The notes under the pieces were generated by a model. That model was not told where the DNA came from and made no database searches. It was given only the letters and a program-made list of their open reading frames with translations. Source: Anastatus disparis (lineage: Eukaryota > Arthropoda > Insecta > Hymenoptera > Eupelmidae). Taken from it: a DNA stretch of 64,000 nucleotides. Below, one piece after another: positions 1 through 11,768 of the stretch. Within the stretch, counting starts at the first letter, position 1; each line of letters begins with the position of its first letter. The translations under genes and the position numbers were made by a program. Where the stretch lies: positions 7,492,501-7,556,500 of the forward strand of contig JAFFSR010000227.1 in NCBI GenBank assembly GCA_017163975.1, in the 5' to 3' direction.

Positions 1-3000
1 AGCTATACTGCAAAATTCCTTTATTTTTTTATGTCAATATGTAAATTATAAAGTAAAGGGGTTTCACAGTATAGCTTATGGAGATCAATAAAGTTTCTTA
101 TTTAAATAAAATGTTTTTACGAGTTCACAATTTATTATTGTATAATCTTTTATTGACTGAATTTTAAACACTCATTCGATATCATCGCTTCTCACTATAA
201 GTAATGGATTCAGATTTTTAAGCAAAAATTAATACTTTTCACTTTTGTAGCGAATATTAGCACAACATTGCTACGAAAAGTAACACATATCAATTTTGTC
301 CCCTTAATAAAACATTTAAACGATAATCTGATGATTAGTCAGCGAAATGTGCTACCTTTTTCGAGACAATCTAAACATGTTACTCTTGGCGACAAATGGT
401 GCAGGAGGATACTGGTTATTGTAGCACAAATAACGATGTAATCAAATACTTAAAGACAATAAAAAATCACTCAATTTTATCATTTACTCGTAACATATCC
501 TATCTTCTATACAAATTTATTTTAAAAGAATATGACTTAAGTAATCAGATAAATTAAAAAAAAAAAAAAAAAACAGCCCGTAAAATCACCTTGATCTATC
601 ACAATACAAAGAAAAAGCAAGGTGCCCGTCGCAGTTGGCAACTTATAAACGCACCCGGTCGTCGACGGCGACAGAAAATCAAGAGAGAAACAGGAAACCA
701 CAGCCAAGCAAACAGAGAGACACAGACACACGTAAACATTCGAGAAGAAGAGAAGGAAAGAAAAAAGATAGATAGAGAGAGGGACAGATATTATAAACCA
801 ACAGTCTTAAACTGCTAACAGAACAAGTTGCGGTCAAGCCGCGCGTTATATTCATTTACCTTAGCGTTAATCATTGGGTGTTTTAAATGGATTGTAATAC
901 GATGCCCCAGCCGTCCTTCTTTTATATACCAATTGATCTCTCTTATATATTATGAGAAGTTCATATATATATATTAGTGCAATATCGATACCCATTCTCT
1001 TTACAAGCCCATATATCTATACTGCTTTTGATACATATTATGCATGCGGTCCGTATAATATCCCTCCGCATTGTAATTCGATAGATTTGCTCAAAAAAAA
1101 AGAAGGAGAGAGAGAGAGAGACGATGATTGAGAGTTTGGTATAATGTAGTGGTGACAACATGTATATACGCATTATGTACGCTACTAACGCATAAGACTG
1201 GTAACTGCAAATTATGGGATTAATTGAAATCGCAAGTCCCACGCATGGTTTTGCGCGTTATTATGGCTCGTGGTTTTTCATCTCTTGTATGGCCGTTTTA
1301 TAAAAGCCAGTTTTGCGGCTAAGAAAAGTCAATGATTTTTCATTCGCTGAGAATTTGTATGCTTGTGCGCTTAATGGCTTCGATTACTGCTTAGATTTTT
1401 CGTGATTTTTTAATTTTTATAATTCAGATTTTGGAATTTTAATTTTTGACTTATACTTATCAACTTTAATTTTGATCGTCGTGCACTTTATAAGATGTTA
1501 TATTTCATTTTTTTTACAGATTTTCAATTAAATACTGTTATAACTAGAAATACTGTTTATTAATCTACATCGATTATGAAGAATAAATTCCAAAAGACTA
1601 GACACAACAAATTTTTCACAATCTTATTATCTCCAAATCTTCATCAAACTAACAAATCAACTAAAAAAAATGACCATCTCTAGTCCTGTCAAAACCACAA
1701 AAAAATTCCTTTATCATATTGACCATCAAATCGACATTTATAATCCGGGCATCTCTTCGAGCTCATCAATTCGTTAAACATATTATAATAAAAGCTTTAT
1801 ATATTTCGTTAAATATACAGAAAAAAAGGTAATAAAGTGTCAAAAGAAAAAGGAAAAAAAAAAAAAAACAGTAAGATAAACACGAGGATATATAAGCTTA
1901 TTATAAGCGCTTACCTTATCTCAATATCGCTTTCTTCTCTTTACGGGACGATTTTTATATACATATAGGTACACACGCTAGATTGAAGTCGACGGGCCGA
2001 AGAAGCACAGCTAACTGCCTGGAGGTATTGTGTATCAAAGAATTCGTCCGTTTTTTCTGCCTTTTTTTTAAAGGTTTATTTTATGTAGGAGTTTTTATAT
2101 ATATATATATATATATCGTGCAACACCCTTGAAATCTTTTTTTCCGTGCGAAAGGTAGAATTTCTCTTGTTTTTTTTTTGTTTTATCTTTCTGATTATTA
2201 TGCTTTGTGCCTTTACTTGATGATGATTGAAGGCGACATGAATGGGACAATTTTTTTGTTAGTTGGTGTTACTTGAAATTGGTTAAACGTTTTAGCGAGG
2301 ATCATTGGCAAAAGTTTGCACGTGTGGAATAATTAAATTTTGAGTTTACTTTTTTTTTAAATATTTTTTGATTGTATTGTTTTTGAAAAATAAAATATTG
2401 CACACAATAGTTTTCATAAAGCTATTTGAAATTAATTTTGATATTAAAGTATTTCGTTTAAGATAAAAACTTAAAATGTGATATCCAATAATTTATCAAA
2501 AAAATTAAATTTATAATTTTTCTAAATGTTAAAAAGGTTCATTTATTCATATTTTTATTCCTCGACATTTTTCATCTCAATAAAATGAATAAATACCCAA
2601 AAATCTTTTAGATTGATAATTTTTCTTTAATCTTCTTCAATTCAGCATCTCAAGCTATAAATGTATAAAAATCCAACGAAACATTGACCCCCCTAAAATG
2701 ATACTTTTGCGGTGATGCTGAAGTGAATCTTAAGCGATACCAAGAGCGGTCTCTTTAATACCCGCACGCATAAACACAATCCACAAGAGAACAAACGTTA
2801 GTCGGCCACAATAATTTTCAGTTCCAATTTAACCCAAGCATCAAGCAATCATGCTGTGCAAACAAAATGAAAAAAAAAATATATATATATATATATAAAC
2901 TAACCGTAGAAACATTAGCGATTTTACCAATACTACAAATATATGTTTGCATGCAGAGGCATAAGAATTTTTATATACGCATTTTACATAAGTGTTGGTG

Positions 3001-3709
3001 TAATAGCAGAAGGAAAAATCATTCGGTAGCAATTGGCATCGATAATTTCTTCGATTCTCAGCTCACCTTTATTTCGTTCCTCGCAATTTATATATAAAAA
3101 GAGCAAGAAGTTTATAAGATTTTATATATATACATGGCAGTAGCGTTCACGTCTCGAAAAAGAATGCAAAGTGGTTACGGATATATAAAGGCTAATACCA
3201 ATAGCTTGAATAAGAGAAAGAGAGAGAGAAAGAGCAATTTGTGCAAAAATAACGATCGTTCGTTCGGTTTTGCTAATATAAGCTTCACGTGTTATTTTTT
3301 TTTCATCTTTTCTTCTTTCTCTTTTCTTCTTACCGCGGTTTCTTTTTTTACTTTTTATCTTTTTCTTAGTTGGTCAATGCATTTCACGGAAATTCGCATC
3401 GTTGCCTTTCATTTTCCGGTACATCAAACTCATCGTTCATCATGCTTATGTATATGCGCATGAATATAGAATTATTTCAATAATCGCTTCGGTTATTTTA
3501 TTGCTTCTGCCAATCTTTATAGGTTATGTAAAAGGTTAATTAGTAATTATGGTTATTTATGAAAAATAATAGTTTGGTTATTGGTTTTCTACATATATTC
3601 ATTACGCAATAAAAAAAGTTAATTTAATAAAATTAAAAATTTTGCATTTTAGAAAATTGACCTAACCTGTCAATCATTGCATGAAATTAAAAAATTACTC
3701 ACTATGATT
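1..3709. other. gene-poor non-coding DNA
   Basis: No coding exon could be supported here. The open frames are short, low in complexity and rich in Phe, Lys or Tyr-Ile runs encoded by homopolymers and (TA)n. The stretch holds poly-A/T runs (for example 557-573 and about 1856-1868) and short (TA)n tracts near 2096-2117 and 2880-2896. CpG dinucleotides are frequent in the more complex blocks. It could be intergenic or the inside of a long intron; the sequence alone does not decide. Confidence 0.6.
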
Positions 3710-3867
3710 CCCTGGTAAAAAATTGACCATTTTTTGGTTATTACTGATGATGTAAGTACATTAATATAAATTCTGGAAATATTTTAAACAGAATTTCCAG
3801 ATGAGTGTCATTTTGACATGCTTAGATCAGCAATTATGACCATAAATTGGTTAATTTTCTATCAGGG
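3710..3867. mobile_element. short MITE with CCCTGGTA ends
   Basis: A 158-bp near-palindrome. The left end reads CCCTGGTAAAAAATTGACCA and the right end is its imperfect inverse, ending CTATCAGGG. The arms meet around AATTCTGGAAAT / AGAATTTCCAGA near 3770-3800. No open frame is present. The ends match those of the 362-bp MITE at 39,133-39,494, which has a clean TA duplication. Here the flanks are TT on both sides, so the duplication is degraded or absent. Non-autonomous; the mobilising transposase is not identified. Confidence 0.6.
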
Positions 3868-5462
3868 TTATTTAATTACTAATTAATTTAAGTTCAAAAT
3901 AATTAATTAAATATTGAATCATACAAAAAATTTTTTTTTTTTTTTTGATTTAGCAAGAAGGAAAAAATCACGTTACGTAAATTTATGAGTTAATCTAAAG
4001 TATGTTAATTAAAATTAAACGAAACCACCTAAAAACAAAGAAACTCTTACACGCATATTACACGAAACATAATTTTTTTTTTTTTCACTCAAAACTTTAC
4101 TCAAACGACCAGGTAATTTAACGTCACTAATTTAACGCTAAACGATTCAAAAGTTAATTTGTCTTTCTCTATCTTTTTTCTTTTCCACCTTACATATACA
4201 ATATTCTTGTTTCCCCATTGAAAAATATAATTCGACAGCATTTAAAAGTGGGTGGGTTAAGACATTCTCGGCAAAGAGAGGCCCTTAACTTTCTTTTCTC
4301 CTCGTCTCTCTTTCTCTTCTCTTCTCTATACATACATATACACGAAGAAAACAAATGAGACTTGGTAAGAAAAAAAAAAGGGAACCAAGTGTCGGCTCCT
4401 TTTGACGTTATATCCTTTGACGCGCCGAGGTCAAGCTCGAAAGTATATATATATATCTCCATACGGTAGCTCCATAAGCTAAAGGTTCTCTCGCGAACTT
4501 GGGTTCTTCTATTTTTTATTCCTTCTTCTTCTTTCTTTTTTATTTATGCTAAAGCTCGTCATATCTTTAGCTTCGATGGAGCGCGTAATAATGACTAGCC
4601 ACGAACAATAGAGAGAAAGAGAGAAGGAAAAGAAATAGAAGAGTTAATGACGATGCCCTCTTCGATCGATTGTGATTATCGTTTGCAAGCGCATATATGT
4701 ATACGCGAGGGGAGAACTTTGGAATGATAAAGAACCTCTTTTATACACTTTACGAGCGTGTCGATTTAGCATTAATAATAATAATGACGACTTGTCGTTG
4801 TAAAGTGGTGAAAATTATTCACTGCACAAGGCTTGGACTTATGTGTGTGATGAGGATTGACGTAAAAAAAGAAGAAACGATGAAGAATTAAACATTCATT
4901 GCCATGGGAGAATGAGCGTGTAAAAACTTTTGTGTGGAGAAAAAGATGGTTGATAGTTTTTTGTAAAGTACTTTTTTCATTTTTCTATTTTCGTAATTAT
5001 TTATTTTATTGATATTTTCGTTAATTTTTTGTATTTTATTTCTTGGAATATTGTTAACCAACATTCTGTCATATTAAATATTTCCAGAATATGTACAAAG
5101 TTTTTTATAAAAAAAAAAAATAAAATTGAAAAAAAAATGTAACTTAAATAAATACTTTAATAGATTTAAAATTTATTGAAAAAAATATATTATTATTGAT
5201 GAGAATGATTAAAATATAAATTTTAAAAATTACAAAATTTTGATAATAAAAACTAAATTTATAAAAATTTCTTCAATTTTTCAAAGTTGCTGATGTCAAT
5301 TTATTCCAATATTATCAATATGTATAATGTGTTGATAAATTCATATTTAAATAGAAGATTTTGATAATGTTAAACAATTTAAAAAATCAAAAGTTAAAAA
5401 AACAAAATGATGAAAATAAAAAACTTCGAAAATTACGCATATTTAATTAACCAATTTTTTTT
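3868..5462. other. non-coding DNA
   Basis: No gene is seen. The left third is AT-rich. About 4,180-4,900 is more complex, with CT/GA-rich tracts and frequent CpG. About 4,940-5,460 is almost pure AT. The open frames on both strands have no recognisable domain and start or end in simple sequence. Confidence 0.6.
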
Positions 5463-5658
5463 TTTAATTTTCTTTAACGTTGCTGTATTTATGCTATCAT
5501 ATCGATGCTAATCAGCGACGGAGGTCTTCAGTGTGTTTGTGAATAAAGCACATGCAACGTACAGTGGTGCTTGTATCAATCGGCTGAGAGCGGGATTCGA
5601 ACTCGAGATCTCGAGATTATGAATCCATCGCTCTACCGACTGAGCCACTGACGACCTC
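5463..5658 (-). mobile_element. tRNA-derived SINE, copy 1
   Basis: Read on the minus strand, the unit begins with a tRNA-like head: an A-box-like AGTGGCTCAGTCGGTAG (5633-5649), a B-box-like GTTCGAATCCC (5592-5602), then a tRNA-unrelated body of about 110 bp ending in an A-rich tail. The head cannot fold into a full tRNA with a paired acceptor stem. A second copy in the other orientation at 25507-25707 shares head, body (the conserved GATTGATACAAGCAC block) and tail (CAGCGACGTTAAA). The two similar copies about 20 kb apart identify it as a dispersed Pol III-driven SINE, not a tRNA gene. Mobilisation would need a partner LINE, which was not identified. Target duplications were not resolved. Confidence 0.8.
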
Positions 5659-7857
5659 AAGACTTTTACAATGTTAAGTCAATATATTATTAAACTTATA
5701 ATAGAGAGATGATAAATTTGCCAATGGATAAATAAAAGTAGCATTCATCCAATGTGTAAACATAATAAAAGACAGTTTTAAGTATCCTAGCAAAATTATA
5801 TTAGAATGATTTTATAGCTCATAAAAATTTCATATATAACAAGAAATTTGAAAGTTCAACCCTACGAATAAGAGAATTAAAATTCGAGTTATTCATAAGT
5901 TTGAATCGTTTTCTCATTTCAATACAATTTTATGTTTTATTTGGTCAAACTGTTGAGTGAAGTGAGAGATTATGAATTTATTTTTTAAAGTTTATATTCT
6001 CTTGAAATCTTTTTTATTTTTCTTCTAAATTTTTATTTTCTAACATAAAAAAACGAGTTGATTAAAAAAATTCAGTAAGAATACAGGCTAAAATACTAAA
6101 CTGAACAATATTATCTTCAGCAAATATTTGAAAGTTAAATAATTAAATTAAAAAGTTAGATAATATTTAAACTAAATCATCAGTTTATCCAATCATTCAA
6201 GATTTCTATTCTTTATTTCGTAAATTCGATTAACCAATAAATCGCAAAATTACACGTTCATCGCTATCACAACTCTGCTCATTAAAGTCGAGCTCTTATT
6301 ACTCTTTCATCATCAAAGAAAGCCATGAATATCCAAAGTGTTATATAATAACATATTAGATATGCACAAATTAGATCTTTTCAAAACATAACGTTATATC
6401 CATATAAGCTAAAGTATAGTTACTGTTTAACTCGATTTTCAAAGTTATAATAACGGCGATCGAGTGCTCTATCCGCGAGAATAATTAAACGACTGTAATT
6501 AAAGACAACAATCGAGTATGAACATAACCTCAAACTTCTTTAATAATCCAAACGCGGTAAGCTTTATTATATTACTTTATAATACAGAAGAAAGACAACA
6601 CAACAGAGAAAAAAAGGGTATTATGCGGTAGTAAACTGTAACAATAGCCCGAGAGAGGCGGCTTTATTGTCGATGATAATATTGATTAATTATTAAATAT
6701 GAAAAGTCGCTTACACACTCTTTTCTTGCCTTCGAGGGTCGTTAAGATGAGTTTCATTAGGTTCTTCATCATTTTTTTTTCCTCTCTCTTTTTATATTCA
6801 AACCTTTACCTTTTAATTTTCTTTTCGAGTCGCGTAAGTATTGGTAAACCAGTTACGCCCTTATGCACTCGTTCGAAAATTTTTTTTATGAGGTTATATT
6901 TTGTCTCGGCTGTTTTTTTTTTATATATACACATATTCAGAAGGCGCGATTTATAAGTAGAAAAGATTAAAAAAAGGGTCGCGTCTTATAACAGCTGATC
7001 CAATAAGGTTGATTATACGCAGCACTCGTCTCTTGTTCTATAATATGCCTTTCGATCATGATCGATTCTTGGTGCAACCAGGAAAAACATTAATTTCGCT
7101 TGTCTTTGATCAATCTTAATTGAGATTTTTTTAAATGTATACACAAGATGGTAAATGTACTGTGTCAGTAACGCGTATTTTAATATTTTTTTTCTATATT
7201 GCTAATGGTTCTATATTTTTATTGATAATGAATATTAAAAAAAGATTAATAGAACAATAAGCTATTTTTTATCAGAATTACATAGATCATTAACGTAAAG
7301 AATATCCAATATACTTTTATTGTCATTGAATTTTAAATTTTCGTTTACACTTATAAATCATTATTTTCATGATACAATGCATAATCTTAAGACTAAGAAT
7401 AAAAGCGTGTTTTAGACGCGAGCAAAGACGGTAAAGAAAAAAAAAAGAGGATCTTACCGAAGGATTATAAAAACGACCCTTCTCTCTTATTCTTGCTTTT
7501 AAAAAGAATAATAGAAAAGTCATCGATAGGAGGCGGCGGCGTGCACAGCCATTCGTTTGTACAATGCCGTGGCTTGGAAAGTCTTGTAATTAATAGTCTT
7601 TCTAAACCTTATAGTAACATGTTAAAAGGGACAACAGCTGATAGACACTGACATAAGCTATTAAAATATTTTTCTCTTTTAATTTCCGCTGTAATAGCTT
7701 TGTTTAAAATGTAATTGATGAAAAATTTTAAATTAAATGATTGGTTAAAATTAAGGCATCGGGACTGTGATAAAGTCTGGAAAAAACTTAAATTTAAATA
7801 TTTTTTTTCTTTCTTATAATATTAATTAATGAAATTTCTTTTTACCTTAAATATATA
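5659..7857. other. non-coding DNA
   Basis: Mostly AT-rich sequence with a few CpG-containing blocks (for example 6,240-6,700 and 6,960-7,080). Open frames around 6,699-6,956 and 7,323-7,523 are Phe/Leu- or Lys-rich translations of T/A runs with no domain. No RNA gene or repeat is recognised. Confidence 0.6.
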
Positions 7858-8314
7858 TTAAATACAAGACTTTGGTCCATGAATAATTTTAAAGAATCTC
7901 ATTCGATGATTGAAATCCTTTTTTTTAGTCAAATACTTAATTTTGGTGGTTATCGCAGACTTTTTCAAAAAATTGCCTTTCAAATTTGCAAATATCTTCA
8001 ATTTATACATCTTCATAAAATAACAGTACCGGAATTTCATACATATCTAAAATTTACAGTAATATTTATTTTTTGCAATATTTTCAACTTTTTTCAAATC
8101 AAACTTTGAAATTCTTTTTTTTTTTTAACTAAAACTGTTATTTTGTAAAGATATAAAAAATGGAAGATCTCTGGAAATTTCCAAGTCAATTTTTTGAAAA
8201 TTAGCTGAAAAAGCCTGCGGTAACCAGCAAAATCAAGTGTTTGACTAAAGAAAAGGATTTCAATCGTCAGATGAGAATTTTGAAATTATTCATGGACTAA
8301 GGTCTTGTATTTAA
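7858..8314. mobile_element. 457-bp MITE with long inverted repeats
   Basis: The left terminus TTAAATACAAGACTTTGGTC is inverted at the right end as GACTAAGGTCTTGTATTTAA. The arms stay similar for about 110 bp, including GATTGAAATCCTTTT and the AGTCAAA..TT..GATT blocks. TA flanks both ends (7856-7857 and 8315-8316), the target choice of Tc1/mariner-type and several other cut-and-paste elements. The core has no transposase. Arm divergence of perhaps 10-15 percent by eye suggests an old insertion. Confidence 0.75.
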
Positions 8315-10910
8315 TATTTAGAAAAAAGTTTAATTAATAATTAATTATTAATATTACAAGAAACACATCACAGTTTTCATACCTTAAGTTTTTAGTTCGT
8401 TGTAATTTATTTTAATTTTAATAGAGTATTTGTATATCAATGAATTCATCTAAAGTTTAATAAAAAAAATAATTATTATTATTTTAAATAAAGAAAATTT
8501 CAAAATTTCAAAGCTAAAAATTATCGCTTAATACATTACAGATTCGAGGGGCTAGTAAGTTCATCGTGTCATTCTATCCAAACTCCCTTTCCCTTTTTTA
8601 GTGTATATACAGTGAAAAGGCCGAGCGACGGTCGAGAGTATAATTAATTGAGTTTGACTTACCGCATGAATAACAGGCGACTTTGGTAGATTAATTAAGC
8701 GAAATTTTCTAGGGCTATACCGCCACTACCTACCTACCCCTTTTTTCCTGTGAAATTAACCGCCGAAGGGATTTTGTCACCTTTTAAAAGCTATCGCTTC
8801 CCTCCTTAAGAAGGTGAGACATTCTTTATATACGATAAAGTATTAATGGTCTCCTTTACCGAGAGATGTATATACACTTCATAAAGTAGGTAGTTCTAAT
8901 CCTTTATTAAATTATGGGATAATGAGTCTGACAATATAAGTTAATGGATTTTTTTTTTATCTTTTGTATTAAATTGAAATTTTTTTTTAAATTTAATGTT
9001 GAAAAAATTTCTTACATCTTAATTACTTCTTTACATTATTAATCATGAAATTCAATTCAGTAATTCTGTAGCTTTATGGACTTATAATATCAATATTATG
9101 TTGTATGTCTTTTACGAATCAATAATAATTTTGAAGATCGTTCATAAATTACTTGTACAGTGTGTACGGTACTTTTAAGAATATTTAATTTTAATGCAGT
9201 TATTGTTCAGTAGATTGAAACTAAATTATTAATGGTATAAAGTTTATAAACAATTTGAATTTTTTTATAAAATTTTACGCTTTAATTATTTGTATCATGC
9301 TTTATTCTTTATATTTTCTTTTTATTTAAACAATTTCCAAACCGTATAAACAAAAAAATTTCTGAAAAATGGTACTCTGAAAGTTTAATCTTTTTTTTTA
9401 GCAAAAAAAAGCCAAAAAAAAAAATTGTCGCTCACATAGAACGAGTCAGAAGACGAGGCAAGAAGAGATAAAAGGGAGCAAAGAGAAGTCAGAGTGAGGC
9501 TACGCGGAATAAAAGAAAAGCGAGCAGCAGTAGCAGCAGCAGCAACGGCACAAGAGTAATGCCAGGGGAAGCAGTTAAATCCATGCTGCATGTGTGTCTC
9601 TCTCTCCTCCCTCTCTTTTCTCTAAAAGAGAAATCTCTACTCGTCCTATGCGCGGCTCATTCTCCCCTTTTGTTTCCCGGTGTAAAGGCTAAAGCTTTTG
9701 TTTCGGTTATACGAGCGAGGATATCTCTTTGCACACTGTATCCAATAAAACGAGAAAGCCTCGCCACTTTTGTACAATGCTTTGCCCGCGTATAACATCG
9801 CTCTCTCTTTCTTTCTTTCTCTTTTACTCTACACTGTCCATGTACACGAAATTTACATAATTTCACGTAATCTCTACCATTTTCGTTTGCAAGCTCGCAT
9901 TCCGACTAACGTGCCTTGTAGAATTTTCACTTGGAAAAAAAGTGCCACTGAGAATTTTTTCGTACTAATATTTTTTTTTCTTTACTTTTTTCGTTCTTTT
10001 TTCAAGTTAGTTAATGAGTTTGTTAAATTATTATCACATTATTTTCATCCAACTCTCTTTTTTTTTTGTAGTTATGAAAAATCTTTATGATATTCCTTCT
10101 TACATTTTGCAATATCTGCGCGGATAATACAGGCAAGTCGATATTGTATTCTTAAATAAAACGATAAGTATAAAAGTTTGTAAAATATACGTACAATACT
10201 TTCAAGAGGCATCCCCAATCAAGCCTAACGTTACTCCAGGCGCAGTAGTAAAGTGTTCAATTTAGTTAGCCGTTCGATAATGCTACGCGCCAAGCAGTAA
10301 TGCGGTAGCAGCATATATTGCTTATAGAAAAATCATTTTTACAATACATAAAAAGAAACGCAAGCTAATACATCCAAGCATATCGAGTACATCGGCGAAT
10401 CATCTTCTCGAGGATTGCGTAAAAAAAAAGAGGAAAATTTTCGATTTTATAACTATAAAATACATCTCGTTGTATTACATGGAAATCATATGAGCAAATA
10501 CAAGTTCCGCGATATGTTTACCTTCCTCGATTTTTTTTTTCCAAGCACTTTAAAATCAATCTCTTTAATTTCACAATCACGTTGATTAACAACAATCATC
10601 GTCATCATGTAAACAGAAGTACGTAAGTATCGTCTACGCGGATTATTTCAATCTCTCTGCGCTGCTGCAAGTGCAAGCGAGCGCGACGATTGTGTATGTG
10701 TGATTCCTATTGAAGAAAGTCATTCCGAGCAATTTGCAACCTGCAAGTTTCTATAGAGTGTGTATATATATTCCTTTTTTTTCTGCATGATATATACAAA
10801 ATGCATTTTCAAGCCTATAACGAACTGATAGATTTCGCGCATACTCAAGGAATGCGATTGAAAAGTTGCGTATGCAGGTAGTCAAAGAGGAATAATCAGC
10901 GGTTTAGATT
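8315..10910. other. non-coding DNA
   Basis: No gene is supported. AT-rich tracts alternate with more complex CpG-containing blocks (8,540-8,900; 9,400-9,900; 10,200-10,720). The open frame around 9,385-9,591 on the minus strand translates a GCAGCAGTAGCAGCAGCAG trinucleotide tract into alanines and is not convincing. T-runs and CT-rich stretches generate the other open frames. Confidence 0.55.
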
Positions 10911-11025
10911 GTTCGGCTCAGGTGGTAAAGTACTTGCCGTCTAATAAAGGCTTGTTTAAGAATTTATATTATTCGAATCTTGGTTAGAGTGAAAAAATTT
11001 TTCCAGGGAATCATGATTTTAAAAA
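10911..11025 (+). repeat. tRNA-like SINE relic
   Basis: An A-box-like GGCTCAGGTGGTAAAG (10915-10930) is followed about 40 bp later by a B-box-like ATTCGAATCTTGG (10971-10983). A short tail runs into an AAAAAATTTTTCC segment. The spacing fits a Pol III type 2 promoter with an enlarged variable region, but the flanks do not pair as an acceptor stem, so a functional tRNA gene is unlikely. It differs in sequence from the two-copy SINE at 5463 and 25507. It could be a decayed tRNA pseudogene. Confidence 0.45.
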
Positions 11026-11736
11026 GCAAGTGGCAAGCTAAAAAATCTTTGATAAGGTATTTCAAGTAAAAAGACAATTGTAAGCATGTGAAAACTGCAA
11101 TACCGACTGAGAACCATTATTTGCGGTTATGGTATGAAATGAAATTCCCATAGGTGGATTCAAGTGAATTCGAATATATTGAATGGATTTTAATGTTATG
11201 ATCTATTAATAATTTTTTACAAAACGTAAATTCGAGTTATAAATTACAAAAAGTTTTTACTTTGTTTTTGATAGAAGGCTGTTATTAACTTTTTAAAATC
11301 AAATTTACAAAAAAAAAAAAAAATAAGATTTTCAACGTATAACTATTTCTCTAACAATATTGCTTTACCTTTAACTTCAATCTAGGCAAAGTCAGGCTTA
11401 CAAGAATTTTCGAAAAAGAAGGAAAGAAAGAAAAAGAACGAAATAAGAAAAAGAAAAAAGGTTTGCCATTATATTAGCCAAAAGGTCGCGCATATATACA
11501 CGCGTTGCGAAGTGTTAGACATTTGATTAATGGCGTCAGCGCTCATTGGTCACGCTACTAATAAAGGAGCGTTCACACGTATTAAAGCTGGACGCGTACG
11601 CACGTACACATATACATTCAAGAGAGAGAATCACCCTTATAACGCGAACGATATAACGAGGGAATAGCGTGCCGTGCTCATAATTGAGCCAGAGCAGCTA
11701 CAATCCAATCGCTCTTAATCATTCGAATTCATCTCA

Positions 11737-11768
<32 letters not shown>

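Noticed and set aside
3134..3463. A 109-codon Phe/Ser-rich open frame
   Set aside because: Driven by T/CT runs; no domain and no neighbouring exon structure.
5581..5650. A tRNA gene on the minus strand
   Set aside because: A and B boxes are present but no acceptor-stem pairing, and a second copy with a shared non-tRNA body shows it is a SINE.
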